From Tranquillimonas rosea (GTDB taxonomy: Bacteria; Pseudomonadota; Alphaproteobacteria; Rhodobacterales; Rhodobacteraceae): DNA of 64,000 bases. The notes beneath the pieces are model-generated. The model saw only the letters and a list, made by a program, of their open reading frames with translations, ran no database searches and was not told where the DNA came from. The position numbers and the translations under genes are program-made. Within the stretch, counting starts at the first letter, position 1, and the number at the start of each line of letters is the position of its first letter. Below, in pieces: positions 20,654 to 29,039 of this stretch. The DNA is taken from positions 370,004 to 434,003 of the forward strand of contig NZ_FOGU01000002.1 of NCBI RefSeq assembly GCF_900111315.1, read 5' to 3'.

Positions 20654-20689
20654 TTGACACTGCCCGCGCGATGGTCCAAATCGCGCGGG
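20654..20689 (+). promoter_or_regulatory. Putative tRNA-Ala promoter overlapping a perfect hairpin
   Basis: TTGACA (20654-20659) is a consensus -35 box about 40 bases before tRNA-Ala; a CCAAAT at 20676-20681 could be its poor -10. The same stretch contains CCCGCGCGAT (20663-20672) and ATCGCGCGGG (20680-20689), a perfect 10-bp stem with a 7-base loop, which can serve as terminator for gcvP although no T tract follows. Confidence 0.5.
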
Positions 20690-20693
20690 ACTT

Positions 20694-20769
<76 letters not shown>

Positions 20770-20819
20770 AGTCTCTCCGCCACGATCCGACATATCTCCC
20801 GCCGACTTGACCGGGACGC

Positions 20820-21125
20820 TCAGCGGTCCAGCGTCGCGCCGACCTGCGATGTGAACTGCGTGTAGCCGCTGTCGTTCTCGTTGGTCACCACCGGCGAAAC
20901 CGAGGCGATGGCACCGGTCGAGACGGCCGTGTTGTCGGGCGAGATGAACGAGGCCGTGTCCGTATAGGGGCCGTGGGCGACAGAGACCGCCATCCCGACC
21001 GTCTTGTCGCCCTCTTGGATCAGCACCATTTCGACGCGCGCGGCATCGGGCTCTTCGGCGGCGCCCGGCGTCGGGCAGAGCGTCGCGGCGGCAAGGCAGA
21101 GCGGAATCAGGACGGGTCTGGGCAT
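20820..21125 (-). CDS. Small exported protein of an unrecognised three-gene cassette
   Basis: I do not recognise a family. The 101-residue protein has a signal peptide with cleavage near GAAE (about residue 23). The mature domain is about 78 residues and free of cysteine, rich in Val/Ser/Thr with alternating polarity that suggests a beta-sandwich, and its C-terminal part contains NDSGYT. The start at 21125 has a GGAGAG site. It lies 24 bases after the stop of the barrel-protein gene and is last in the cassette. The size and location resemble periplasmic chaperones or minor subunits of surface fibres, but this is inference from context. Confidence 0.6.
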   Translation of the reverse strand: MPRPVLIPLCLAAATLCPTPGAAEEPDAARVEMVLIQEGDKTVGMAVSVAHGPYTDTASFISPDNTAVSTGAIASVSPVVTNENDSGYTQFTSQVGATLDR

Positions 21126-21149
21126 CGGGGCTCTCCGGTCGGGGCAGCG

Positions 21150-23183
21150 TCAGAAGCGCATCTGCAACGATGCAAGCAAGGTCTGCTCGGACGTCTCGAG
21201 CGGTTGCCCGATCGCGTCGTTGCCGTAGTCGTAGTCGATCTTCGCCCATTGCACCCGCAGGGTGGGGGCGTCGGCCGCGTCGCGCAGTTTCCACGCAAGG
21301 CCGGCGCGGGCGCTGATATAGGCGTCCTCGGTGGAGGCGGGCGTCACCTCCATCGTCAGCGAGAGGCGCTGGTCCACCCGGTAGTTCACGCCAAGGGTGG
21401 TGCTCGTCGCGTTCTCGTCGGTGCCGACATCGCTGAAGCGCTGGCGCAGGGTGTAGCCGAGGTTGCTGCGGCGATAGCCCGCGACCACGTCGACCAGGTT
21501 CGCGCCCTCGCCAGGCTCCAGCACCGTGCCGTCCACCTCGGGGCGGTCCAGTTCGACCGAGCCGGAGACGCCGAACCGCAGGCTGCTTTCCGCGCCCAGG
21601 GCGACACGACGGCTGAGGCTGGCCGAGAGCTCGCTGAAATAGTCACGGTCGGGGTCGCTGTAGAACGTGCCACCGGCGAACGCTTCCCACCCGGTTTCCG
21701 TGTTGACCTGCACGTCTCCGCCCGCATAGGCGTTGATGTCGTCGCCGACGATCAGGCCGGTATAGTAGCGCAGCACGCTGTTGCCGCTGGTCCGGTTGCC
21801 GGAAAAGCTCAGGTGCGGGACGTAGCGATAGTCGGAGACCTCCTGCGAGGTGACCTCGCGGATCGCGTCCTCGCTCGTCACGTCGGCGCCGCTTTGCACG
21901 AAAAGGTCGTCGATGCTGGTCAGGTCGATCTCGGACAGCTGGTCGGTGAGGTTGTCCACGATGGTCAGCTGACCCTCGATGATCTCGCCGGCCTGGCCCG
22001 TGGTGCCGCCCTGCGTGAACTCGGACTCGACGATGTCGCGGGTGCCCGTCCGGTCGAAGCGATAGCTGGTCGACTGCGCGATGTCCCTCACCGGCGAGAA
22101 GCCCAGCCAGATGGTGTTCGCCCAGGCGACGGGCGTTTCCGCGGCGCTCGTGGGGGGCGTTTCAGGGTGCGAGACCCAGGCCACGCCGGACTGATAGGCG
22201 GTGAAGCTGTCTTCGGGCAGGCGGGTGTTGTTCGCGGCGTAGAACAGGTTGTTGCTGATGCCCAGGTTCGGGGCCTCCCCGGTTTCGGGCAGGCGCGCGT
22301 CGAACGAGGGCAGGACCCACGCGAGGCCCTGCGTCACGAGCGCTTCGGTGGTCCACTCGTCCGCCTTCAGGACGACAGCGCCGCGGATCGTCCGGTCCAG
22401 TGTCGCCTCGTCGCTGTTGCTGTAGAGCCGCTGCTCGACATGCGACATCGTCGCGATCGGGCGGGTCTCGACGTTTTCGTAGCGGCTGATGCCGTTCCGG
22501 TCGCCGCGCAGCTCCGAAAAGCTGTAGCCGTTGTTGGGCAGGTCGACGACGAGGCCGGGATACTCGCCGGTCGCGGCGCTGCCACGCTGAAAGCCGGGGG
22601 CGGTCAGCGCCTCGTGCGTCTCGCGCTGGATGACGCGTCCGAAGGTGCTGTCGAACTCGAAGTTCTCGGGAAGTAGCGTGTCGGGGTTCACGTCGGCCTC
22701 GCCCACGTCGGCGCCGGGGGTATAGCTGCAGTAAGCGTCGGGGTCTTCGTTCCGGAACAGGCACTTGCCGGTGATGCTGAGGAACAGCCGCGACCCGCTA
22801 AGGTCCACCGCCTCGCGCTTGGTGGTGGTGACTGTGCGGGTGTTGTCGACGGTGCGCAGCTGGAAGTACAGCCCCGTCTGACGGCGCGTGAAGAGCGTGC
22901 CGCGCACGGCCTCGTCGATCTGCTCGTCCAGCGTGAACGTGGTGTCGAGCGTCGGGACCGTGTCGCGGTCCGGTCCGCCCAGGGCGCCGAGGCCGGCCAC
23001 GCCCTCGAGCCCGAATTCCAGCTGCACGCCGTTGAGCGGAACGCGCGTCGTCAGCGGCACGACGCGTGCGGCGTTTTTGTCTGTCCGGGGCGCCCCGTCC
23101 GCGATCGCCGGAATGGAAAGACAGGCGAGGGCGGCCGCCGAGCAGCTGGCGGTCCAAACGCTGCGGGCGCGTTTCGTGGGCAT
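21150..23183 (-). CDS. Large putative outer-membrane beta-barrel protein
   Basis: I do not recognise a specific family. The 677-residue protein has a signal peptide (start at 23183, cleavage near AIAD). An N-terminal region of about 350 residues contains two cysteines (GKCLF and YCSYT) that could pair. From about residue 460 to the end come alternating amphipathic strands such as SVLRYYTGLIVG, GYTLRQRFSDVG and RLSLTMEVT. The chain ends in LQMRF, the terminal-Phe signal of barrel proteins folded by BAM. An upstream GGAGA supports the start. It lies between two small exported proteins, so an export channel or surface anchor is plausible. Confidence 0.7.
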   Translation of the reverse strand: MPTKRARSVWTASCSAAALACLSIPAIADGAPRTDKNAARVVPLTTRVPLNGVQLEFGLEGVAGLGALGGPDRDTVPTLDTTFTLDEQIDEAVRGTLFTRRQTGLYFQLRTVDNTRTVTTTKREAVDLSGSRLFLSITGKCLFRNEDPDAYCSYTPGADVGEADVNPDTLLPENFEFDSTFGRVIQRETHEALTAPGFQRGSAATGEYPGLVVDLPNNGYSFSELRGDRNGISRYENVETRPIATMSHVEQRLYSNSDEATLDRTIRGAVVLKADEWTTEALVTQGLAWVLPSFDARLPETGEAPNLGISNNLFYAANNTRLPEDSFTAYQSGVAWVSHPETPPTSAAETPVAWANTIWLGFSPVRDIAQSTSYRFDRTGTRDIVESEFTQGGTTGQAGEIIEGQLTIVDNLTDQLSEIDLTSIDDLFVQSGADVTSEDAIREVTSQEVSDYRYVPHLSFSGNRTSGNSVLRYYTGLIVGDDINAYAGGDVQVNTETGWEAFAGGTFYSDPDRDYFSELSASLSRRVALGAESSLRFGVSGSVELDRPEVDGTVLEPGEGANLVDVVAGYRRSNLGYTLRQRFSDVGTDENATSTTLGVNYRVDQRLSLTMEVTPASTEDAYISARAGLAWKLRDAADAPTLRVQWAKIDYDYGNDAIGQPLETSEQTLLASLQMRF

Positions 23184-23236
23184 GCGGTGGGGTCTCCGGA
23201 GGAACGGCGTTCCGAAAAAGGGTCTTGGTACATGTG

Positions 23237-23265
23237 CGCACAAGGCGGTCGGCCCGCCTTGTGCG
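23237..23265. terminator. Strong intercistronic hairpin in the exported-protein cassette
   Basis: CGCACAAGGCGG (23237-23248), loop TCGGC, CCGCCTTGTGCG (23254-23265) make a perfect 12-bp stem. It lies between the first small gene (stop at 23294) and the barrel gene (start at 23183) on the minus strand. There is no U-run after it. The position suggests partial termination or 3'-end protection, raising the level of the small protein over the barrel. Confidence 0.7.
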
Positions 23266-23293
23266 TTGTCGGCTCTTGCGGTGCGCGTCGCGA

Positions 23294-23695
23294 TCAGTAG
23301 TGGAAATTGTTCCCGGTGTTCACGTTCGAAGTGAAGCCCTGATCATTGAACTGCACGGTCGAGCTGATGGTGTTCGACGAGGGATACATGTCGTAGCTGT
23401 TGATGGACATGTAGTCGGTCTTCCCGCCGGTGGCGCCGCTGTTCGCGTTGGTGGCGCTGAAGTCGCCGTCGACCACAGCCGTGGCGTTCGAGACGGCCGA
23501 TTGCGAGCCGGTCGCGATCGAGGCGGCCAGCGTGTCGAGCGGAAGCGACTCCATGGCCTTGGTGTCGAATGTCACGCCGATGGAAACGGAAAGCGGGCCG
23601 TTGGTGTCGGTCAGGCTCTGCGCCGAGGCGGCGAAGGGGACCGTCGCGATAATGCTGGCAACCAGAGCGGCGGAAAAGGTCTTGATGGTGGACAT
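23294..23695 (-). CDS. Small exported Ser/Thr/Asn-rich protein, first gene of the cassette
   Basis: I do not recognise a family. The 133-residue protein has a clear signal peptide (basic start, core ALVASIIATVPFAASAQ, cleavage near residue 25). The mature chain has no cysteine and little charge; it is rich in Ser, Thr, Asn, Ala and Gly and ends in NVNTGNNFHY. Its NDQGFT is echoed by NDSGYT in the last gene of the cassette. Composition and position before a hairpin suggest an abundant secreted subunit, possibly of a fibre. AGGAGAG precedes the start. Function is not established. Confidence 0.65.
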   Translation of the reverse strand: MSTIKTFSAALVASIIATVPFAASAQSLTDTNGPLSVSIGVTFDTKAMESLPLDTLAASIATGSQSAVSNATAVVDGDFSATNANSGATGGKTDYMSINSYDMYPSSNTISSTVQFNDQGFTSNVNTGNNFHY

Positions 23696-23906
23696 AGTCT
23701 CTCCTGATGTATCGCAACCATTTGTTATGGAAGCGAATTCGTCCTTGCGTCTAGGTCTGGGCGACGATCCGGCGGCCGTTCCACCGCGTCCGTCGCGAAC
23801 GCAGAAAGACCATCGGCGGATGACCGAAGTAAGGAAGTGTTAAGCTATTGCGGGGTAAAATTAAGGCGCAACCGTTTCCGGAGCGGAGCCAATTCGCGGA
23901 TAGATA

Positions 23907-23921
23907 TTAATCTGTCGTTAA
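23907..23921. promoter_or_regulatory. CtrA-type box TTAA-N7-TTAA
   Basis: TTAATCTGTCGTTAA is an exact full site for the alphaproteobacterial cell-cycle/motility regulator CtrA (TTAA, seven bases, TTAA). It lies in the A/T-rich part of the region, 212 bases before the first cassette gene and about 355 bases before the methyltransferase start. Confidence 0.5.
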
Positions 23922-24032
23922 CCAAGCGACGCTCACATCCAGTGGGGTGTACGGATCGGTCGAGTTCTCGTTTCAGGAGGTTTCGGCCCAATGCTAGCTC
24001 GTTACCTGCGGCGGGCGCGCTGGGGGGATTTG

Positions 24033-24070
24033 GCGCCGTCGGGCCGGGAGGAGGAGAAACCCGACGGCGC
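24033..24070. other. Perfect 11-bp hairpin with a purine/pyrimidine SD-like loop
   Basis: GCGCCGTCGGG (24033-24043) and CCCGACGGCGC (24060-24070) flank a 16-base loop, CCGGGAGGAGGAGAAA. Read on the minus strand the loop is CTCCTCCTCCC-like, the anti-Shine-Dalgarno loop seen in some alphaproteobacterial small RNAs. No T tract follows on either strand, so it is not a plain terminator. Confidence 0.5.
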
Positions 24071-24275
24071 AATGTGAGGCGGACCGATTTTCCCTCACAC
24101 GGGAGAAATGGTGGCCGACCCGGTTTGGTTTAAGGGTGCCCCCGAATTCGCCCCTGTTCCGTGGCGCCGCGGCAACCACGCGCCCGTGATCGGTCGTGAG
24201 GTCGCCGCCGCGACGCGCCTGGTTGCGACAGTGATGCCGGTTGCGTGCCGCGTCACCCTCGGGCCAACTGGCGCG

Positions 24276-25013
24276 ATGACCCGCACCGCCCGCGCCATCG
24301 GACGATCGCTGCGTGCCTATTACGGCGACGCGCACCGCACCACGCGGATGGAGGCGCTGCTCTCGCAGTTCATCCGGCCCGGCGACCTGGTCTTCGACAT
24401 CGGCGCCCATGTGGGCGACCGCACCGCCTGTGCCCGCCGTCTCGGGGCGCGGGTGGTCGCGCTGGAACCGCAGCCCGCCGTGTTCCGCGCGCTGCAGCGT
24501 CTGCATGGACGCGATCCGGACGTGGCGCTTGTCCGTGCGGCGGTGGGGAGTACCTGCGGCACGACGGTCCTGCACCTCAATTCCCGTAACCCGACGGTCG
24601 CCACCGCTTCGACGACCTTCGTCGCTGCCGCCGACGGCGCCGAGGGCTGGGCGGAACAGTGCTGGGACGGGCGCATCGAGGTGCCGGTGACCACGCTCGA
24701 CGCGCTGATCGCCAGGTACGGTTTCCCGGCCTTTGCCAAGATCGATGTCGAGGGGCTGGAGGATGCGGTCGTCGCGGGGCTTTCCACCGCGCTGCCGGCG
24801 CTTTCGGTCGAGTTCACAACGCTCCAGCGGGACGTGGCGGGGCGGGCGCTCGAACGGCTCGAGGCGCTCGGGACGTACCGGTGCAACTATGCCCTGGGCG
24901 AGCGTCACACGCTCTGCCTGCCCGAATGGTGTTCTCCGGCGTCGATGGCCCGGCATGTCGCCGATCTGCCCCACGACACAAATTCGGGCGACATCTACCT
25001 GCGGCTCGACTGA
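24276..25013 (+). CDS. FkbM family methyltransferase
   Basis: A SAM-dependent methyltransferase of the FkbM type, which methylates hydroxyl groups of sugars or polyketides. The 245-residue protein carries the SAM motif VFDIGAHVGDRTACARRLGARVVALEPQP, followed by the FkbM segment PVTTLDALIARYG and FAKIDVEGLEDAVVAGL. The start at 24276 (MTRTARAIGRSLRAYYG) was chosen by family length. The frame is open from 24108, where GGGAGA is too close to the ATG, so the start is uncertain. The substrate may be a surface glycan. Confidence 0.82.
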   Translation: MTRTARAIGRSLRAYYGDAHRTTRMEALLSQFIRPGDLVFDIGAHVGDRTACARRLGARVVALEPQPAVFRALQRLHGRDPDVALVRAAVGSTCGTTVLHLNSRNPTVATASTTFVAAADGAEGWAEQCWDGRIEVPVTTLDALIARYGFPAFAKIDVEGLEDAVVAGLSTALPALSVEFTTLQRDVAGRALERLEALGTYRCNYALGERHTLCLPEWCSPASMARHVADLPHDTNSGDIYLRLD

Positions 25014-25110
25014 CTGTTTCCCTGCGGACACACCCGTCCACGCCGCTCACGTTTTCGGGAACCGCCCGTCATCTCGCGCATTTGATTGAAGGTTCTTGGG
25101 GAAGGTCCGC

Positions 25111-26103
25111 ATGCGGCGACAATCCGGCGGAAGCCCGCGCGTATGGGCGCTTGTCTGTGCAGGCGCGCTCATTCTGGCCGGCTGCAGTGGCCCTCAGAAC
25201 TGGCTCTCCGGCGCCGGACGCGAGGCGCAGGCCGTCGAGATGCTGTTCTGGCCCCTCGTCATCGGCGCCGGCGTGATCTGGACCCTCGTGATGGTGATCG
25301 CCGCCTACGCGGTCCGAACCACGCCGGTCGATCCCGAACGCACCGAACGCCTGGCCCGGTCTATGGTCCGCTGGGGCGGGGTGGCGCTGCCGACCGTGGT
25401 GCTGGCCGGCCTGCTGACCTTCGGGCTGATCGTGCTGCGCGACACCACGCGCGGGCAGGGCGAGACGGTGGTCGAGGTCGACGGAGAGCAATGGTGGTGG
25501 CGGGTCACCTACGAAGGCGAGGACGGCCCGATCCGCGACGCCAACGAGATACACCTTCCCGCCGGACAGCCCGTCACCTTCCGCCTGACCAGCGACGACG
25601 TGATCCATTCCTTCTGGGTGCCGGCGATCGGCGGCAAGATGGACATGATCCCCGGCCGCACCAACGAGCTGACGCTGACACCGACCGAGACGGGCATCTG
25701 GAACGGCGTCTGCGCCGAATTCTGCGGCGATGCCCACGCGCAGATGCTGTTCAAGGTGGTCGTCACCGACCCCGACGAGCATGCCGCGACCCTCGAGCGC
25801 CTGGCGCGGCCGGCCGACGTGGCCGACGACGATCCGGGCCTCGCCGTCTTCCAGGAGAACGGCTGCGGCGCGTGCCATGCCATCCGCGGCACGCCCGCGC
25901 GCGGCCGGGTGGGGCCGGACCTCACCCATTTCGCGAGCCGCACGACGCTGGCCGCCGGGATCCGCGAGATCACTCCCAGCACCTTGCGCCGCTGGATCGC
26001 GGCGCCCGAGGCGATCAAGCCCGGCGCCGACATGCCCGCCTACGACGACCTGACCGAGGCCGACATGAGCCGCCTCGTCGACTTCCTGATGAGGCTCGAA
26101 TGA
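25111..26103 (+). CDS. coxB: Cytochrome c oxidase subunit II with C-terminal cytochrome c domain
   Basis: Electron-entry subunit of a caa3-like heme-copper oxidase, 330 residues. It begins with a lipoprotein signal (LILAGC) and two membrane helices. The cupredoxin domain binds CuA through Cys201 and Cys205 (CAEFC) with the usual His and Met, and VDGEQWWWRVTY marks the aromatic electron-entry patch. A cytochrome c domain follows with CGACH at 252 and an axial Met in GADMPAY. ATG 25111 has GGGGAAGG upstream. The gene overlaps the next by four bases. Confidence 0.94.
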   Translation: MRRQSGGSPRVWALVCAGALILAGCSGPQNWLSGAGREAQAVEMLFWPLVIGAGVIWTLVMVIAAYAVRTTPVDPERTERLARSMVRWGGVALPTVVLAGLLTFGLIVLRDTTRGQGETVVEVDGEQWWWRVTYEGEDGPIRDANEIHLPAGQPVTFRLTSDDVIHSFWVPAIGGKMDMIPGRTNELTLTPTETGIWNGVCAEFCGDAHAQMLFKVVVTDPDEHAATLERLARPADVADDDPGLAVFQENGCGACHAIRGTPARGRVGPDLTHFASRTTLAAGIREITPSTLRRWIAAPEAIKPGADMPAYDDLTEADMSRLVDFLMRLE

Positions 26104-28640
26104 CCGGCTTTCCCGACAACCTGCCCCCGGCGCCGCCCTACGACCCCGAGCGCGACAAGGCGCAACGCGAGCGGCTGCTCGACACCTGGCGCGGGCCGAC
26201 GGGCTGGCGCTACCTCGCGGCGGTGAACAACGACAAGGTCGGCATCTGGTATCTGCTGACGGCGTTCGGCTTCTTCGTGTTCGCGGGGATCCTCGCGCTG
26301 ATGATCCGCACGCAGCTGGCGGTGCCCGACAACGACTTCCTGTCGATGGAGCTCTACAACCAGGTCTTCACGTTGCACGGCACGATGATGATGTTCCTGT
26401 TCGCCGTCCCGATCTTCGAGGCGGTGGCGATCCTCATCCTGCCCGAGATGCTGGGTGCGCGGGATCTGCCGTTCCCGCGCCTGTCGGCCTTCGGCTATTT
26501 CTGCTTCGTCATCGGCGGCGTGTTCGTCGCCGGCTCGATCTTCTTCGGCGCCGCGCCCGCGGGCGGGTGGTTCATGTATCCGCCGCTCGCCTCGAACGAG
26601 GATCAGACCGGCATCGGCACCGACATCTGGCTGCTCGGCCTGTCCTTCATCGAGGTGGCGTCGATCGCGGCGGCGGTCGAGCTGATCGTGGGCGTGCTCA
26701 AGTCGCGGCCGCCGGGGATGCGGTTGAACCTGATGCCGCTCTATTGCTGGTACGTGCTGGTCGTGGGCGGCATGATCCTGTTCGCCTTCCCGCCGCTGAT
26801 CGCGGGCGACCTGCTGCTCGAGATGGAGCGTGCCTTCCATTGGGCCTTCTTCGACCCCGAGCGCGGCGGCGACCCGGTACTGTGGCAGCACCTGTTCTGG
26901 ATTTTCGGCCATCCCGAGGTCTACATCATCTTCCTGCCCTCGATTGCGCTGATGGCCGGCATCGTGCCCACCTTCGTGCGCCGTCCGATGGTGGGGCACA
27001 GCTGGATCGTCCTCTCGGCGGTGGCGGTGGCCTTCCTCAGCTTCGGGCTGTGGGTGCACCACATGTTCGCCACGGGCCTGCCGGAGATCTCGCTCGCCTT
27101 CTTCTCGGCGGCGTCCGAGGCGGTGGCGATTCCCACGGGGGTGCAGATCTTCTGCCTGATCGCGACGGTGCTGATGGGGCGGGTGGTCAACTCGGTGCCG
27201 ATGCTGTTCGCGGGCGGGGCGCTGGCGATCTTCGTCTTCGGCGGGCTGACCGGCGTGATGGTGGCGCTGGTGCCGTTCGACCTTCAGGCGCATGACAGCT
27301 ACTTCGTGGTCGCGCACCTGCACTATACCCTGATCGGCGGGATGCTGTTTCCGCTCATGGGCGGCGTCTACTACTGGTTCCCCTTCGCCCGGCAGAAGAA
27401 GCTGTCGGACGACTGGGGCCGCTGGGCGTTCTGGCTGATGTTCGCGGGCTTCAACGTGGCCTTCCTGCCGATGCACTGGACGGGGGTCGAGGGCATGCCC
27501 CGCCGCGTCTGGACCTATTCCGCCGACCAGGGCTGGGCGCTTCTGAACATGGTCTCGACGGTGGGCGCCTTCGTCTTTGCCGCCGGCTTCGCCATCCTCG
27601 CGCTCGACGTGCTCTGGCCCAAGCGCAACCGCCCGATGGTCGAGCGGAACTGCTGGGGCGCGGGCACGCTGGAATGGGCGGCCGAGGTGCCGGACAAACC
27701 CTGGGGCATCCGCTCGGTGCCGCTGATCAGGGGGCGCTATCCGATCTGGGATCAGCCGGGCATCATCGGAGAGATCGACCGGGGCGAGTGGTTCCTTCCC
27801 GACGCCGAGGAGGGCAAGCGCGAGATGATGGTCACCGACGTCCTCGACGCGCGCCCGATGTTCGTCCAGCGCGTGCCCGGACCGACCTACAAGACGCTGC
27901 TGGCCGCCGTGGCGCTGGGCTGCGTGTTCATCTTCGCCACCTATCACTGGTGGACGGCGACGTTGGTGTCGGCGGTGGTGGCGATCGCGGCGATCCTCTG
28001 GTGGCTCTGGACCGGCACCGCGCAGCTGCCCGAGAAGCCCGAGAAATACGTCGGCCGCGGCATGACCCTGCCGCTCTATGCCTCGGGCCCTGCCGCGGTG
28101 GGCTGGTGGGCGATGTTCATCACCATGATCGGCGACATGACGGCCTATTTCGGCCTGGTCTTCGCGTATTTCTTCTTCTGGACGATCCACGCCGACTGGC
28201 CGCCGCAGGACGCGGCGATGCCGCTGACCGTCTGGCTGGTCGTGGGGCTCGCGCTCGCGCTCGTCTCGTGGGGGCTGATGCTCGCGGCGCGCAGCGCCAA
28301 CACCGCCGGACGGGCGGGGCGGTCGCGCGTGATGATGGGCGCCGCGCCGCTGCTGGCGCTCGCTGCGATTGCGGCCTTTTCCTGGGCGCTGTTCGCGCCC
28401 GAGCTCGATCCCACGCGGCACGCCTTCGACGCGACGGCCTGGGTCCTGGTGCTGTGGCTGGGCGGCCACCTTGCCGCCGGGGCGCTGATGCAGGCCTATT
28501 GCTTGGCGCGCAGCCTGGCGGGCTATGTCACGCAGGTCTACGATGCCGACCTGCGCAACATCACGCTCTACTGGCATTTCGCGGCGGTGACGACGGTGAT
28601 CACCTTTGCGCTGCTGGCGCTGTTCCCGGCAATGCTCTGA
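26100..28640 (+). CDS. Cytochrome c oxidase subunit I-III fusion
   Basis: Catalytic subunit of a terminal oxidase that reduces oxygen to water and pumps protons. The 846-residue chain joins subunit I (about residues 30-600) to subunit III (about 640-846). Heme and CuB histidines are visible in TLHGTMMMFLF, WIFGHPEVYI and VWVHHMF, and in HDSYFVVAHLHYTL. The III part starts with GPAAVGWWAMFITMIGDM and ends in YWHFAAVTTVI. Such fusions are known for caa3-type enzymes. The start at 26100 overlaps coxB (ATGA). Confidence 0.93.
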   Translation: MTGFPDNLPPAPPYDPERDKAQRERLLDTWRGPTGWRYLAAVNNDKVGIWYLLTAFGFFVFAGILALMIRTQLAVPDNDFLSMELYNQVFTLHGTMMMFLFAVPIFEAVAILILPEMLGARDLPFPRLSAFGYFCFVIGGVFVAGSIFFGAAPAGGWFMYPPLASNEDQTGIGTDIWLLGLSFIEVASIAAAVELIVGVLKSRPPGMRLNLMPLYCWYVLVVGGMILFAFPPLIAGDLLLEMERAFHWAFFDPERGGDPVLWQHLFWIFGHPEVYIIFLPSIALMAGIVPTFVRRPMVGHSWIVLSAVAVAFLSFGLWVHHMFATGLPEISLAFFSAASEAVAIPTGVQIFCLIATVLMGRVVNSVPMLFAGGALAIFVFGGLTGVMVALVPFDLQAHDSYFVVAHLHYTLIGGMLFPLMGGVYYWFPFARQKKLSDDWGRWAFWLMFAGFNVAFLPMHWTGVEGMPRRVWTYSADQGWALLNMVSTVGAFVFAAGFAILALDVLWPKRNRPMVERNCWGAGTLEWAAEVPDKPWGIRSVPLIRGRYPIWDQPGIIGEIDRGEWFLPDAEEGKREMMVTDVLDARPMFVQRVPGPTYKTLLAAVALGCVFIFATYHWWTATLVSAVVAIAAILWWLWTGTAQLPEKPEKYVGRGMTLPLYASGPAAVGWWAMFITMIGDMTAYFGLVFAYFFFWTIHADWPPQDAAMPLTVWLVVGLALALVSWGLMLAARSANTAGRAGRSRVMMGAAPLLALAAIAAFSWALFAPELDPTRHAFDATAWVLVLWLGGHLAAGALMQAYCLARSLAGYVTQVYDADLRNITLYWHFAAVTTVITFALLALFPAML

Positions 28641-28652
28641 GGGAGACGCAGG

Positions 28653-29039
28653 ATGGCCGAGAGACACCCCAGGCTGATCGACGAGGGCTCGCTCTACATC
28701 CTCGTGGCGAGCCCGACGATCTGGGCCGCGCATTTCCTGCTGTGCTACTGGATCGCCGCGATCTATTGCGCCAAGGCGGCCAGCTCCGAGCTTCTGTCGG
28801 TTGGGACGAAGGGCGCGATCTGGGGGCTGACGGCAGTGGCGCTGCTTGGCGTGGGCGCTGTCGCGCTGAAGGCCTGGCGCCGCTACAATGCCGATTTCGT
28901 CATCAACGAGGAGATGACCCGCGACACCGATGAAGAGCGAAAGTCCTTCACCGGCCATGTCGCGCTGCTGCTGTCGCTGATCAGCACCGTGGCCATCGTG
29001 TTCACCGCGCTGCCCTCGGTGATCGTCCCGTCATGCTGA
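28653..29039 (+). CDS. Small membrane protein of the oxidase operon
   Basis: A 128-residue protein with about three membrane helices: one near SPTIWAAHFLLCYWIAAIY, one in GLTAVALLGVGAVALKAW, and one at the C-terminus. It lies 12 bases after the fused oxidase gene and overlaps ctaG by seven bases. Proteins of this kind sit beside caa3 oxidases in other proteobacteria, but their role is not established. The position suggests an accessory subunit or assembly factor. Confidence 0.72.
   Translation: MAERHPRLIDEGSLYILVASPTIWAAHFLLCYWIAAIYCAKAASSELLSVGTKGAIWGLTAVALLGVGAVALKAWRRYNADFVINEEMTRDTDEERKSFTGHVALLLSLISTVAIVFTALPSVIVPSC

Larger units (their letters stand above)
23696..24275. other. 580-base divergent intergenic region
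   Basis: Separates the exported-protein cassette (minus) from the FkbM methyltransferase gene (plus). The part from about 23820 to 23940 is clearly richer in A/T than its surroundings and holds a CtrA-like box. A structured hairpin follows at 24033-24070. A 28-codon frame (ATG 23991, TGA 24077) has AGGAGG 11 bases upstream but no other support. No larger gene is convincing here, although the methyltransferase frame is open from 24108. Confidence 0.6.

Noticed and set aside
20820..23695. Curli (csg) operon
   Set aside because: No CsgG lipoprotein, no curlin repeats, and the 101-residue protein does not show CsgH-like sequence.
23991..24077. 28-codon small gene with AGGAGG upstream
   Set aside because: It overlaps the 24033-24070 hairpin, has a long spacer to the ribosome site and no recognisable feature. 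Kept only as a remark.
26040..28958. Open frame of 972 codons on the minus strand
   Set aside because: Antisense to the oxidase I-III fusion; extremely rich in Arg, His, Glu and Asp, with no motif.
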